This document shows, one piece after another, positions 9,729-21,175 of a stretch of DNA of 64,000 nucleotides. The stretch's first letter is position 1; the number at the start of each line of letters is the position of its first letter. This DNA is from Miscanthus floridulus (taxonomy: Eukaryota > Streptophyta > Magnoliopsida > Poales > Poaceae). Position numbers and translations under genes: made by a program. A model generated the notes under the pieces. The model was not told the DNA's origin and did not search any database. It saw only the letters and a list, made by a program, of their open reading frames with translations. The DNA lies in contig NC_089583.1 of NCBI RefSeq assembly GCF_019320115.1, positions 76,029,368-76,093,367 of the forward strand. Direction: 5' to 3'.

Positions 9729-12700
9729 TCAAGGCTCAGGATCTCCTATGTCAGCGGATGGCGTGGGAGGAACCACCTCCTCTTTGAACAGCTTGGCTAG
9801 CACCATGCTGAGGCCCTCAGCCACCTCCATCAGCTTCGTGACCTCCTCATCGGCCTCCTCGTTGTCCTCGGCCAAGACATAGCCGTCACTAACGGCCTTG
9901 AGGTCAACGCCGGCATAGTGCGAGGAGACGATGGCTAGGGCACGCTTGACGCTCGTGTGCAATGCTCCTTGGAGTCGCTCATGCACCTGGCCATTCAACG
10001 TGGTCAAGCGGCTCCTAAGGGAGCTGCTCGACTCGACCCCCTCAACCTCTAGAGCCTCGCAGATGGCATGGGCGGTGCTCTGTAGTGTATCGTGCTCCCC
10101 GATCTCGGCCTCAAGCACCGCCTGTACTATGACAGAGGCCTCAGCTACTCAAGAGACCTCCTTCTCCATCCCTACGCCAAAATAGGTAGGATGGGGTTAA
10201 GCGCAAAAGAAAATAATCCAAACTGGGGCAAAGCCCTATGGGACTCACCCTCGGCTTTCTCTTTCCAACACTGGACCTCGACCAGGGAGGCCTCGGCTTT
10301 CTCCTTCCAGCCCTGGACCTCGACCCAAGAAGCCTTGGCTGCCCTAGAAGCCTCCTTCTCCAGCTCTGCATCACACCAGGGAGTTAGGGGTCGAACACAA
10401 GAAAAACAAGTAAAACGAGGGGAACAGGACTCACCCTCGGCCTTCCCCTTCTAGACCAGAGCCTCAGTCTGGGATGCCTCGGCCACCTTGAGGGCCTCTG
10501 CCAGGGCGCCTTTTGTTAGTAGGTGCGCACCCTACTCCGCCCCTAGCTACCCAGCAAGAGCCTTCATAGAGGCCGTCGCTTCTTCAACCCAGGACCTGAA
10601 GGTGTCCCGATCACCGGCCACCTAGGTCACCTCCTCCTCCAACTCCTTGATCCATGCCGCCAGAGGGGTGGCCTGCTCCCAAGCCATGGCCGCCTCTGCC
10701 TTTGTATCAGCATAGCAAAGGCGGAGGTCCTCCACCTCCATGCTCCATGCCGACAGAAGCTCATTGGCGTTAGCGAGCAGGTCCTTCTACTGCCAAAGCT
10801 AGTCCCAGACATCCCTCTCCCACCGGAGGAATAATGACTTCTCAAGGGACTAGGCCTTGAGCTCCTAATAGGAAAAATAGGGGTCATGCACTATGAGAAA
10901 ACTTGGGAAAAAGGAGACACCGCACGAGAAAAGAAGGCGCGAACCTGGGCGACCCCGGGTAGATCATCGGCCACGACGGACAGCGCTGTCCGCAGCGATC
11001 GCTTCGCTAGACGGCGGTATTGCTTGAAAGTGTCCCAGCGCCCCCCTCGGCCGCGTCCTCAAGGGCGAACAGAGGCTCCCCCTCAGGGTCGTCCCGGCTC
11101 CACCACAAGGCACGTGGGTGATCCTACCCATGGGGCTCGGGTTGCACCCGCACGAGGGCTGAGCTTCCCTCGCCAGAGGTCAGAGCCAGCTGCTCCACGG
11201 TGCCGGCCGCCTCGGCATCGACCACCTCCTTTGCCCGGGAAGTATCATTGGAGGAGATCGAATGGACCTCCACTTCCTAGGCGCTCTCCTGCAACGGCAG
11301 TGGGCCTTGGACTGGCGGCGGTATTGAGGCTTGCCCTGCCTCCACCTCCGCTTCTCGGGCCACCGGCTTTGCCACGCTCACGCCAGCCCCTGCCACCCCG
11401 GCCTCGGTGGTCTCAGGGGCTCCGGTCCCCGCCACTTCAGCCATGGTGGTCCTAGGCGCCCCAGCCTCCATCGCCTTGGCCACGGAAGTCCAGCGGGCTT
11501 CTATCTCGCCCTCGATGGCCTCAGCAACTGAGGGCACCTTGGCCCCATCTAACTCGCGAGCCTTGGCTTCGTGGGGCATAGGCATTTCCTCCCCCGCTCA
11601 CTCCATGGCCACCCTGGTAGCCTCTCCCTAGGCGACCAGCTCCTTTGGGCCAGCCCTCGCTGATGCCATGCCATGCTGTATGGCGGCCTACGTCTCCACC
11701 ACCCGTTGAGTGGTGGAGCCCATGCTCACCTTGAGCGACTTACGCGGCACTAGGGCAGGCACCTCTGCCTGACGCTTCCGGCTGAAGGCAGAACACCCAC
11801 TTGGTCAGCATATGACCATAAAGCGAGTGGGAGACGATACGAACTCCACTGAAAAAACACTCACCTTGAGCGGGGATGCAACCGCTTCGGCACTGCGACC
11901 CTCCTCTGCAACGGCGGTGGCGGCGGCAGTGGCATGCCCTCTATATCCGCTGATGTCGGCCGGTCCTCACTGGACTCCGACGCCCCCTCGACCCTCTATG
12001 GGGACAGTTGTGTCACCCCCACCGCCACCTGCTCCACCTCCGCCGTCGAGCCCACCGGGCTGATGGCGCGCTTCCCCAACACCCATGCCTCGGGCGTGTT
12101 GGCCTTGGCCTCGAGGCAGGTGATCGCTGGCCCTGAGACGTCCTCTCTTCCTCCTGGAAGCATCAGGCTGCTTGTCAACACCTTGAGCGCTGTCCCTCGA
12201 TGTCGAGGAGATGGTCCAGGGGACCCCGCCCCACCTCGCTCTCATCATCCCCGCCCAAAGAGTCCATCGATAGTGACGTCGATGGAGACACCTCCATCGG
12301 GAGACCGTCCTGCCTCTGCTGCCAGTGGCGCTTCTCCAGCTCCTCGCGCTCAAGGAACTTCCTCTTGTGCTTTGCCTCCTTGGCGTCCTTCTGCTTCTTC
12401 TGCGCCTCGGCATGCGCCCAGTTCACCGCCCGCCGCTTGGCGTCCTCGATAATGGGCGGCGGGGAGGCTCACACATCCCTCATCCCCTGCGGGGACGGTG
12501 AACACAAATTAGGGATCGGAAAACGTGAGGAACGAGGAGGCCTCGGGGGCGCAGTAGCGCGTGACTTACCAGAGAGAGGTACCCCCGTGACAGGTGTAAT
12601 GGGATAGGGGTCAGACCACCGCTCTTTAGCCACCCCTCCACCATCTCCCTCAACCACCGTAGAATCTCCTCGTTGGAGAGGGCAACGGCGGACATCTGGA

Positions 12701-13488
12701 TGCCCTCGATCGGCTCATCCGGTCTCATGTCGAACATGCGCCGCCGCCGAGCCATCAGCGGCAGCACCCTCTAGCGATGGAAGGCCACCACGACCACAGC
12801 CGGCATGAGGCCGTGGCTACACAGCTTCTCTAGCCCCTCCAGGAGCAGTTGTAGCTTGGGCTGGTTAGCCAGGAGGACGCCGTACCTCCACTTCTCCGGC
12901 TGGATCTCTACAATCCACCTGGTGTAGGGCGGGAAGTCTGCCGTCATCGTTGCAGAGGTAGAACCAGCTGGTGTACCAGTGGCGATTGGATGACGCGAGC
13001 TGGGCCAGGATGTAAAGGTGCTACCGATCTTGGCGCACTTGGAGAGTGCAGCCGCTAGCCCTCATTGCCTTCCTCGTACCCATTGTGCCCGTCGGCTTGG
13101 TGGTATGCCCCGCCCGGAAGAGGTGGAGCCATAGCTTCCAATGGGGGGCAATGCCCAAGTACCCTTCGTAGACGGCGATGAAGATGGCCGCCTACGTGAT
13201 AGAGTTGGGGTTAAAGTTGTGAAGCTCCACGCCATAGTAATGCGGGAGCGCCCGCATGAACCGGTCCACCGGGAGGCCAAGACCACGCTCGTGGAAGGAC
13301 ACGAAGCTCACGATGTACCCATTGTGTGGCCTCGGCTCTGGCTCGCCCGACGGAGAAATCCACTTCGGCCTGTTGGGGTCGGTAACCAGGTGGAGAAGGC
13401 CATCGTCGATGAGCGACTGCAGTGTCTCCACGGACATGTCGGACGGACCCCAAGGATCCGCCAGGAGGATGATAGGGCCGCCGGCCAT
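9729..13488 (-). pseudogene. Antisense gene of G1, multi-exon, Transposase_28-like (PF04195) N-terminal domain
   Basis: Additional gene opposite to gag-pol, as known for Tat elements (for example the antisense gene of maize Grande); its function is unknown. It starts at ATG 13488. The first exon encodes a 'putative gypsy type transposon' domain: GLGLPVDRFMRALPHYYGVE, FNPNSIT, AAIFIAVYEGYLGIAPHWKLWLHLF, then RHWYTSWFYL and a basic segment MARRRRMFDM. GT-AG introns read on the minus strand: 12569-12487, 11864-11782, 10434-10366, 10248-10172 (83, 83, 69, 77 bp). Middle exons are Lys/Glu-rich and coiled-coil-like (EKEA, WKEKAEAS repeats). The last exon ends with SSHYAGVDLKAVSDGYV and PPTPSADIGDPEP, sharing the HY-DLK-GY pattern with the G2 antisense gene. 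Stops are mostly TAG (first at 13194), with at least one frameshift near 12930. Confidence 0.78.
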
Positions 13489-13956
13489 TGCACGGTGGGG
13501 AATGCGGCTACAGCAGTAAACCTCGCTCTACCTCTCCCGCTCTCTCTCCCTCTCTCTTGCCCTTCTCCCTTCTTCTCCCCGGCGCTCTATGTTCCTAGCA
13601 ATGGCTCGAGGGCAGCAAAGGCGAATGCAGGCAAGGTAAGGAGGGGAGGGGTGAGGCACGTTGTGTACTTATGCAAGAAGGGGGCAAAGTAGACGGGGCG
13701 ATGAAATTAGGGAAGTTTCCCTCAAATCTGATACAGTTAATCTAGATCTAATTTTGCCACCCATGTGCCCACCTTTTCCTTATTAATCGCATGAATAGTT
13801 ATGTCCCATCCACTAACACAGCATCACGTCCGACCACAGCAGCGGCAGGCGCCATTCCACCTCCCTAAGAAAACTACCTCAAAAGGCGCACCTGCCATTG
13901 TCAGCCAATGGGAGGGGAATATCCCCCACCTGATTCCTTTCAGACAAAGGAACTGG
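13489..13956. other. Upstream region of the G1 antisense gene
   Basis: No gene seen. A C/T-rich block (13520-13580) directly precedes the antisense ATG and would be a purine-rich leader on the minus strand. A weak TATA-like GCATAAGTA (minus strand, near 13665) is the only promoter candidate I find. Confidence 0.4.
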
Positions 13957-14349
13957 GCACCGAGCCTGTTACGGTCTAGGGGTTCAAAGGCTAGGCCCCC
14001 AAAGGTTTCAATAGCCGCCCCAGGGCAACAGAGTTAGGGACAACTATGGGCAAGCCCATACATGGCCGAGGCCCGAGCAAGCGAATGCTCAGGATGCCCT
14101 AAGTCATGTCCGAGACCGGCAGGGAGGTCTCCGAATGGGATCCCACCGTAGGGAGGCATCGATCCCTTGGGGCCAATCGAACGGCCCTAGGACCCACTAG
14201 AGAAGCCCTCTAGTACTTTTGGAATGTGTCTATGGACCGCTAGCCGACCCCTATCAAATGGGGCACAGGCCTCCACTCAGACTTACCCAATAACAGCTCA
14301 CCGGAAGTGTCACCGCTTGTGCCCACCAAGGGTAGCCTAGCATATTCCA
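13957..14349 (+). repeat. About 390-bp block, copy 1 of 2, in the G1 3' untranslated region
   Basis: Near-identical to 15129-15522, offset 1172-1173 bp. Both start GCACC(A/G)AGCC and run into a 156-bp unit. Confidence 0.88.
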
Positions 14350-15079
14350 CCCCTCCTTCCAAACAAAAAGGATGCGCGAGGGTCACACAAAAAGCCAGGG
14401 GAGCTCCTAATCGCCCTCTCGCTCCGTGCAGAGGCTCAGGGGCTCTTCCTGCAACCTTATCGAGACCCAGCGACCCAGGCTTACACCCGAGGGCTCAGCA
14501 AACAACCCCTCCTTCCGAACAAAAAGGATGTGCGAGGGTCACACAAAAAGCCAGGGGAACTCCTGATCATCCTCTCGCTCTATGCAGAGGCTAGGGGGCT
14601 CTTCCTGCAACCTTGCTGAGACCCAGTGACCCAGGCTTGCACTCGAGGGCTTAGTAAACAACCCCTCCTTCTGAACAAAAAGGATACGCGAGGGTTGCAC
14701 AAAAAGCTAGGGGAACTCCTGACTGCCCTCTCGCTCCGTGCAGAGGCTAGGGGGCTCTTCCTGCAACCTTGCCGATACCCAGTGACCTAGGCTCGCACTC
14801 GAGGGCTCGGCAAACAACCCCTCCTTCTGAATGAAAAGGATGCGCGAGGGTCACACAAAAAGCTAGGGGAACTCCTGACCGCCCTCTCGCTCTGTGCAGA
14901 GGCTAGGGGGCTCTTCTTGCAACCTTGCCGAGACCCAGTGACCTAGGCTCGCACTCGAGGGCTCGGTAAACAACCCCTCCTTTTGAACAAAAAGGATGTG
15001 CGAGGGTCGCACAAAAAGCCAGGGGAACTCCTGACCGCCCTCTCACTCCGTGCAGAGGCTCAGAGGCTCTTCCTGCACC
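14350..15079 (+). repeat. Tandem array of a 156-bp unit, about 4.7 copies
   Basis: Units start with CCCCTCCTT at 14350, 14506, 14662, 14818 and 14974, exactly 156 bp apart; the last is cut at about 15079. Each contains AAAAAGGATG, CAGAGGCT(C/A)(G/A)GGGGCTCTTC and TGCAACCTT. It lies between the antisense gene and the 3' LTR. Confidence 0.93.
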
Positions 15080-15128
15080 TAGGACGAAGATAAGCAACCC
15101 GAACTCGCTGGGAAGAACGCGATAAAGG

Positions 15129-15680
15129 GCACCAAGCCCGTTATGGTCTAGGGGTTCAAAGGCTAGGCCCCCAAAGGTTTCGATAGTCACCCCAGGACGA
15201 ATAGAGTTAGGGATGACTATGGGCGAGCCCGTACATGGCCAAGGCCCAAGCAAGCAAATGCTAGGGATGCCCTAAGTCATGTCCGAGACCGGTAGGGAGA
15301 TCTCCGAATGGGATCCCACCGTAGGGAGGCATTAAGCCCCCGAGGCCCATCGAACGGCCCTGGGACCCACTAGAGAAGCCCTCTGGTACTTTTGGAGTGT
15401 GTCTATGGACCGCTAGCCGACCCCTATCGAATGGTGCATGGGCCTCCACTCGGACTTACCCGATAATAGCTCACCGGAGGTGTCACTGCTCACGCCCATC
15501 GAGGGTAGCATGGCATCCTCCACCCCTCCTTCCAAATGAAAAGGATGCATGAGGGCCGCACTAAAAAGATAGGGAAACTCCTGATCGCCCTCTTGCTCTG
15601 TGCATAGGCTCGGGGGCTCTTCCTGCAACCAAGCCGAAGACTCAGCGACCCAAACTCGCACTCATGGGCTCGGCAAACGC
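15129..15680 (+). repeat. 390-bp block copy 2 plus a sixth 156-bp-type unit
   Basis: 15129-15522 repeats 13957-14349. 15523-15680 is a further 156-bp unit that is not followed by more copies. The whole region is a segmental duplication of about 1.17 kb, of which the second copy kept only one array unit. Confidence 0.85.
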
Positions 15681-15845
15681 AATAAAACCCCTCGCACAAC
15701 ATAAGAAAAGCCCCTAGAGGAATAAATCCACTCCTCCAGGGCCTCGGGGGCTACACCCGGTGGGTGCGCTCGCACGCAACCACCGAGGCCTCTAGTGCGA
15801 AACAACATCCCACCAGGAGCTGCCGCGAGCCGAGTCTCGTCAAAA

Positions 15846-15889
15846 CCTCAGGGAGAGCGCTCACACTCTCCCTGAGGCTCGGGGGCTAC
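15846..15889 (+). promoter_or_regulatory. Perfect 12-bp stem-loop and polypurine tract before the G1 3' LTR
   Basis: The arms CCTCAGGGAGAG (15846-15857) and CTCTCCCTGAGG (15866-15877) are perfect complements with an 8-nt loop. CTCGGGGGCTAC (15878-15889), the likely plus-strand primer tract, follows at once and the LTR starts at 15890. Confidence 0.8.
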
Positions 15890-17162
15890 TGTCAGGTACC
15901 ATAAAAAGGGGTCCCCTAAGCAAAAACTAAAAAAATCGCTTAGACCCTATCAAAATCAAAGCAAAGAGACAACTATTGGCTAACCCCCAGCCTTGTCCGA
16001 GGCCACTGACTCTCCACCTCGCTCGAGGCCTCGCATGAGAGGCCTCAGACGGCCTACCGATTTTCTACCTCGCTTGAGGCCTCGCACATAAGGCCTTGCA
16101 CGCGGTACCAATTCTCTGTCTCGCTCGAGGCTAGCTCGGCAACAGCCCCGTTGCCTCCGTCTCGACCGATCTCCCTGACAGAATGTCACGTTCAATTAAT
16201 GCGACCAACCACTCCCACGACATCAGCCAGACGACGGCTCGACACAGCAGAGCGGCCGACAAGACGGGAAGTCACATCAACACCATGCCGTCCGGGACAG
16301 GACGGGGCAGGGGTTACCGGCCGCTGTGCTCGGTACTGTGCCCACGACCGATGCTCGCACTGCACTATGCTACCTAACCCCTGCTCTAGGAACAACATGA
16401 TGTGGGGAGTCAAGTCCGAGTCACTATAGCCTCAGAATTAGTGTAGAGGACTGACTGCTCCCTCCAAGCCTCGGCAATTTACTTCAGGGTCTCGGTAGCC
16501 TCAGGATTCACACCCACCGAGCCCCCACAATGGCTCGGCCTTGGCACCAACCAAGCCTCAGCTCTTCACACTGTCAACGCACAGCGACCGACACATCGTC
16601 CGCCATGCCCTACGTCAAGCTATCACTAGAGCTCCCATGTCACACAGGATCAGGTGTGACCGGCGCGTTGCCCCAGTGCATCAAGGACAAGGACCACTCT
16701 ATTGACCATGCCGCCATAGTGACAAGCTACAGGGCTTGGATACGCCACCTCCGCTTATGGGACGCCACGTAGCGAACGCATGTATCACCCCTATCCCCCC
16801 TTCAACTATAAAAGGGAGGGACCGGGGCCATTTCTAGGGATGGGCTCATGAGATAGACAAACGTGGATAGACAAACTCACTCACTCACGCAAGCGACACT
16901 CTGTAACATGCACGCTTCCCCGCTGCCTAAGATCAACATCTCAAGCAATTCGCACTTGCTCCCTCTCTCACCCTGCTTGTAACCCCCTACTACAAGCACT
17001 TTGGTGCAAGGAATACAAGGTCGATCTCTCAAACTGGACGTAGGGCACCTATTGCCTGAACCAATATAAACCTTGTGTCTCTTTGCATCACCATCCAGGA
17101 TTAGGGGCATACAGTACATTTTCACTAGTTGGTTGAGGGCCTGCCGGTCCAAAACACCAATA
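15890..17162 (+). repeat. 3' LTR of G1 (1273 bp)
   Basis: Starts TGTCAGG. By alignment with the 5' LTR it ends at 17162, where the CA end has become TA. TATAAAA is at 16807-16813. The last 533 bp align with 2758-3290. Confidence 0.92.
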
Positions 17163-17164
17163 AA

Positions 17165-18910
17165 ATGCATCCCAGATATAGTCAGCAGGAGCAGGGGAGC
17201 AGCAGAGGACTCTCTAGGGCTACTAGAGGTGCTCCACAATACAAAGAGGGAGACAACAGTTCTTCCTCTGACATAGATATAGAGGAGTATAGAGTGGAGC
17301 CTAGTACAAGAAAGAGGAAGAGCACTGACAGAGGTTCAGATGGTGGCAGCTTAGATGATGAGCAAGAGATTGAGGAGGAGCAGTCAATACCTTTAGCTCA
17401 GCACCAGCTAGGTTAGGGTATGCACTATGGTTTACTTGAGCCACATCCACCTAGTGTACCCTCTTATGTTTGTAGAGTTGACTATCGAGGGAAAGGCATG
17501 ACCAGAAGGGCCAAAGATGAAAGAAGAATTGATCCAAGGGGCTTGTCGAGGATTTAGTTTGATAATCAATTTTAGACAGCCTTTCATATGGACTTCTACA
17601 CCAGTGTGATCCTCGTTAGGAACCCAGTGATTGCCAGGTCTTAGTGGATTGACTGGTAGTATGTTAGAGATTTGTAGAAGGCCTCCATTGATCATGCTAT
17701 TGCCATTTGTGAGCATACATGGGTTTATGAGATTATGGAGTTCCAGCATGACTAGAACACAGAGGTGGTAGCTCAGTTCTATGCCACCCTATATGTTGAG
17801 GAGGATGAGAGGCATATGCACTGGATGCTTGAGGGCTAGTGGTACAGTGTTGATTATGATGCTTTTGCAGCTCTACTTGGCTTCTCAGATGATGATCTTC
17901 AGAAAGATAGGATCCACATAGAGCAAGTGTTGCCTCCAAAGGAGCTTGCCTACATGTACTCACTAGGGGGTGAGAGAGGAGCAGTGGGGAAGGTTCTAGG
18001 TCTTCACCCTACTTATAGATACCTGGATAGGATGTTCAGGAAGGCCATTGATTGCAAGGGTGGAGATAAGGGAAACATTGCAGGTTACACCAGGAACCTG
18101 CTCCATAGGATGACACCTGATGCATGACCTTTTAGCGTCTTCGACTTCATATGGTGTGAGATTAGGAGTGTCGGCGAGAGGCCCCTCAAGGGCTGTGGTT
18201 TTCCTCCCTACATCATGCACATGATTGAGCAGGTTATAGGGCATACCTTTGAGTATGACAAGGTGCATAAGGCCCTAAAGATTGTTGTAGACTTGCCTAA
18301 GGTTGGGGTACCTCTAGTAGGACTAGGAGGAGGAGGAGTAGCACCAGAGGCAGATGCACCTATAGGTGGTGTAGCAGCAGGACGAGCTTCCCCTCTACCA
18401 CATGCTCCTTCACGTTCTTCTTCACATCACTGTAGTCCTCCTTCTCCTATTCACAAGATGTTCAGTGCTATCTTTGGGATGTGCAAGGACATATGGACCT
18501 ATTAGTAGAAGGAGAGGGAGGCTAGGAGGAAGGATACTTGGACTTTGAAGCAGATTGCTTCTAGACTTGAGCATGATCCTCCTAGGTCTCCACTATCAGA
18601 TGAGGCAGCTAGAGAGCCTAAGACTAAGGAGCAGCAATAGGGCAGGTACGACGTGGAGTTTGCTAAGTTCCTTCAGCGACAGCAGGCACTAGAGCACCCT
18701 AACACTTTACCACTATAGGCTCATGTGCCTACTCACTCTCAGCCATGTCCCAGTGCAGCAGACGAGTATGCTTTAGACTGGTGGAGTGACCTCATAGGTG
18801 TTTCTATGACCCATCTGGTGTGGGTGGTTCTCTTCCAGTTAGTGCTACATGCTCAGATGATGAGGATGTTGGTAGAGATGAAGATGACGATGAGTGATGA
18901 CAGCTGTTAG
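17165..18910 (+). pseudogene. Single gene of element A, putative plant-transposon protein (PF20167-like)
   Basis: One reading frame of 582 codons from the ATG at 17165, interrupted by 13 in-frame stops: 12 TAG and one TGA (18126), with no frameshift until about 18800. The N-terminus is Ser/Asp/Glu-rich with a basic RKRKS patch. The conserved-looking middle has VDYRGKGMTRRAKDERRID, QFYATLYVEEDERHMHWM, YDAFAALLGFSDDDLQ, LGLHPTYRYLDRMFRKAI and FDFIWCEIRSV, reminiscent of the 'putative plant transposon protein' family of grasses. The tail is Pro/Ser-rich and, in another frame near 18800, ends in an acidic stretch. Function unknown; I infer a Gag-like or accessory role because it is the only gene. 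G1 inserted exactly at its first codon, so the true start could lie upstream. Confidence 0.68.
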
Positions 18911-19568
18911 AGATAGCTTGCAGCCCCTTTGTCCTTAGTATGTCATTGTTGGACCTTTATGGTGATAGATGACAAATGGGGAGAGAGACTCATTAAAGCT
19001 TCAGGATATTTGTCTTTTTTGGCTTTTCTTTGCACCTGAAGATATATACTTTAGGCTGTAGTTTGTGAGCTTCATTGATGTATATCTTGAGTTTGAAATA
19101 GATTATATCATGTGAGAGATAAGACTTACTTATGTTTTATCTTTGTATCTCTTAAGACATGATCTTTATTTATATTATATTAGTGGCTTGTGGACTTGAG
19201 AAAATGTGTAATGAGTGCTATGTGTGACATACATGTGTTATGTTTATTTTCATAAGGACTATGCATGCTAGAATGAAAAATATTTTATGTGATGTCTTTA
19301 TATTTATTCTTGTGTGATATATCTTGACATATGCATCACAGTTTTACTTTGTCACACACACATGCACTCCACGGATGCAATGATTTAGGGAGAGTCTCCT
19401 ATATGATTTAGTATGTGCAATTGACATTTGAGGTCATTTCATGAATTCTAATCACAAACACATATTAAGGGGGAGCCTCTCATAAATCATTGAACCCAAA
19501 AGTTTAAATGTTTATGTTCTTTTGTAAGCTTTAATCAAGTTGTCATCAATCACCAAAAAGGAGGAGAT
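18911..19568 (+). other. 3' untranslated region and polypurine tract of element A
   Basis: AT-rich, no gene seen. GATAGATGACAAATGGGGAG (18963-18982) resembles an internal purine tract also found in SIRE-2 (39307) and element C (22580). The polypurine tract is CCAAAAAGGAGGAGAT at 19553-19568. Confidence 0.65.
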
Positions 19569-20457
19569 TGAAAGTGCATCTAGCCCTTTAGTGGATTTTG
19601 GATGGTTGAATGACAATGTGATTAAAGGTCTAACCCATTTGCTAAGTGTGGACAGGTAATAGGATATCTCATAGGTACTTAATGAAAGCCAAAATGATGC
19701 GTTGTTGTATAAAATAATCTAGTTCAAGCACAAAATCACAATGCAAATGGAATTCATGCAAAGGCTTATTTATTGTGGGATTTTCATGTACTATGTGAAA
19801 GCAAGCTCATAAGAATTAATTAATGAGACATGAGGGTTTGCATAAGGAATGGTCTTATATTTGAAGCTTGCTAAATTGAAATGATAAAGATAACAATACA
19901 AATGAATGGTTGATTCAACACAAGATGTGACTTGATGGCTTGAGATGGTGAAGATAACAAGGAAAGGCTTCCAGGTACTAAGCAAGGGTGAAGGGCAAAC
20001 GATGGGTTGGCGGCCAAAGAACCTAGCTAGGGTGAAGAAGGGAGTACTTGCATCTAGTTGAGGTACTAATCAAGCTGCAATGGTCATATTGATGTGGAGG
20101 ATCAAATCTATATTGGACAAAGTGTTTGAAGTGACTTGATGCATTTGGAGTTATTCATATTTGATGAATGAAATCAAGTCATGTGCTCAAGATGGCTATG
20201 TTCAAGTGGTAAGATCAATATCATCATGTTGGCACCCTTACTTGATGAAGATTGAAAGAGACGGCATTAATTCAAAAGAGGTCAACTCAAGCGGTATAAA
20301 TTTGTTTTTCCTTTAATCTTGAGTTTAATAGGTATGTCGTACTATTAAGAGGGATGCATCATGTTGATAGATAATGTTTTATAAGTGCTCAAGCCAACCC
20401 ATGTGAGTTTTGAGTATTTGAGAGACAAAAGAGCTAACTGATTTCTAGCTGGTCTGG

Positions 20458-20900
20458 CAATACTGGACGTGTCTAGTATTCATACCGGACGTGTCTAGTA
20501 TTCATACCGGACGTGTTCGGTATTTGCCCAGCAATGATAAAATTGTTGTTCTCGGGTTGGTTCGTTGGGAGTTCCGACATAAGTTGGGAGTTCTGACGGT
20601 CGGGAGTTCCGATGTCTCGTGCTTTAACTGATTTGGAGAGTTCACTGTGGTATTCATACTGGACGTGTCCGGTATGGACGACCAGAGGCCAACGGCTAGT
20701 TTTCAAATGCCTTGAGAGTCAGGAGTTCCGACAACTCACAAACTTCAACTGAGTTACTTAGTTTTCAAATATGCTGAGGGTCGGGAGTTTCGACGTGCGT
20801 CGGGAGTTCTAGCATTCATTGGGAGTTCCAACGCCTCACATTGATACTGTAACTTAGTTACCATTGGTGCAGTGTAAGTCATATCGGACGTGTCTAGTAT
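20458..20900. repeat. Mixed palindrome arrays in the element A LTR
   Basis: ACCGGACGTGTCCGGT-type palindromes occur at 20463, 20484, 20505, 20657 and 20882, and GTCGGGAGTTCCGAC-type palindromes around 20564-20612, 20718 and 20779-20832. Confidence 0.78.
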
Positions 20901-20937
20901 GGCAACGACTATAAAATGGCTAGTTTTCCAAAGGGGT

Positions 20938-20945
20938 TATAAATA
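20938..20945 (+). promoter_or_regulatory. TATA box of the element A LTR
   Basis: TATAAATA, followed by a C-rich stretch. Confidence 0.75.
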
Positions 20946-21153
20946 CCCCCAAGCCTCCACCTTTGGAGGCTACTGATTCTGCTGATTTCTATACACGTTT
21001 TTGAGCCTTGCCAACTCTCCCAAACCCTCTCTTAGTGAGTGTGTGATCCAAATAGCAAAATCCATTTGTGGGTTAAGAGAGAATTTGAAAAAGAGAGCAA
21101 GCCACCACTTAAGCACTTGTGCATATTGTCATTTTGTGATTCACATTTGTTAC

Positions 21154-21175
21154 TCTTGGACTCTTCGGTCCTAGA
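21154..21175 (+). other. Conserved LTR stem-loop, element A copy
   Basis: TCTT, GGACT, loop CTTC, GGTCC, TAGA. The stem sequence differs from SIRE at three pairs but still pairs (one G-U). It begins 216 nt after the TATA box. Confidence 0.62.

Larger units (their letters stand above)
2758..17162 (+). mobile_element. G1: Tat/Retand-type Gypsy element (RIRE2-like), 5' LTR truncated by SIRE-1
   Basis: The order is partial 5' LTR, primer binding site, gag, protease, RT, RNase H, second RNase H, integrase, antisense gene, tandem repeats, polypurine tract, 3' LTR. This is the layout of the Tat lineage. The 5' LTR begins abruptly at 2758 because SIRE-1 inserted there, and the rest of it lies left of the window. 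The overlapping LTR parts differ at about 49 of 533 positions by my count. G1 inserted into element A: base 17163 continues A sequence, with predicted target duplication AAATG (17163-17167). Confidence 0.92.
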
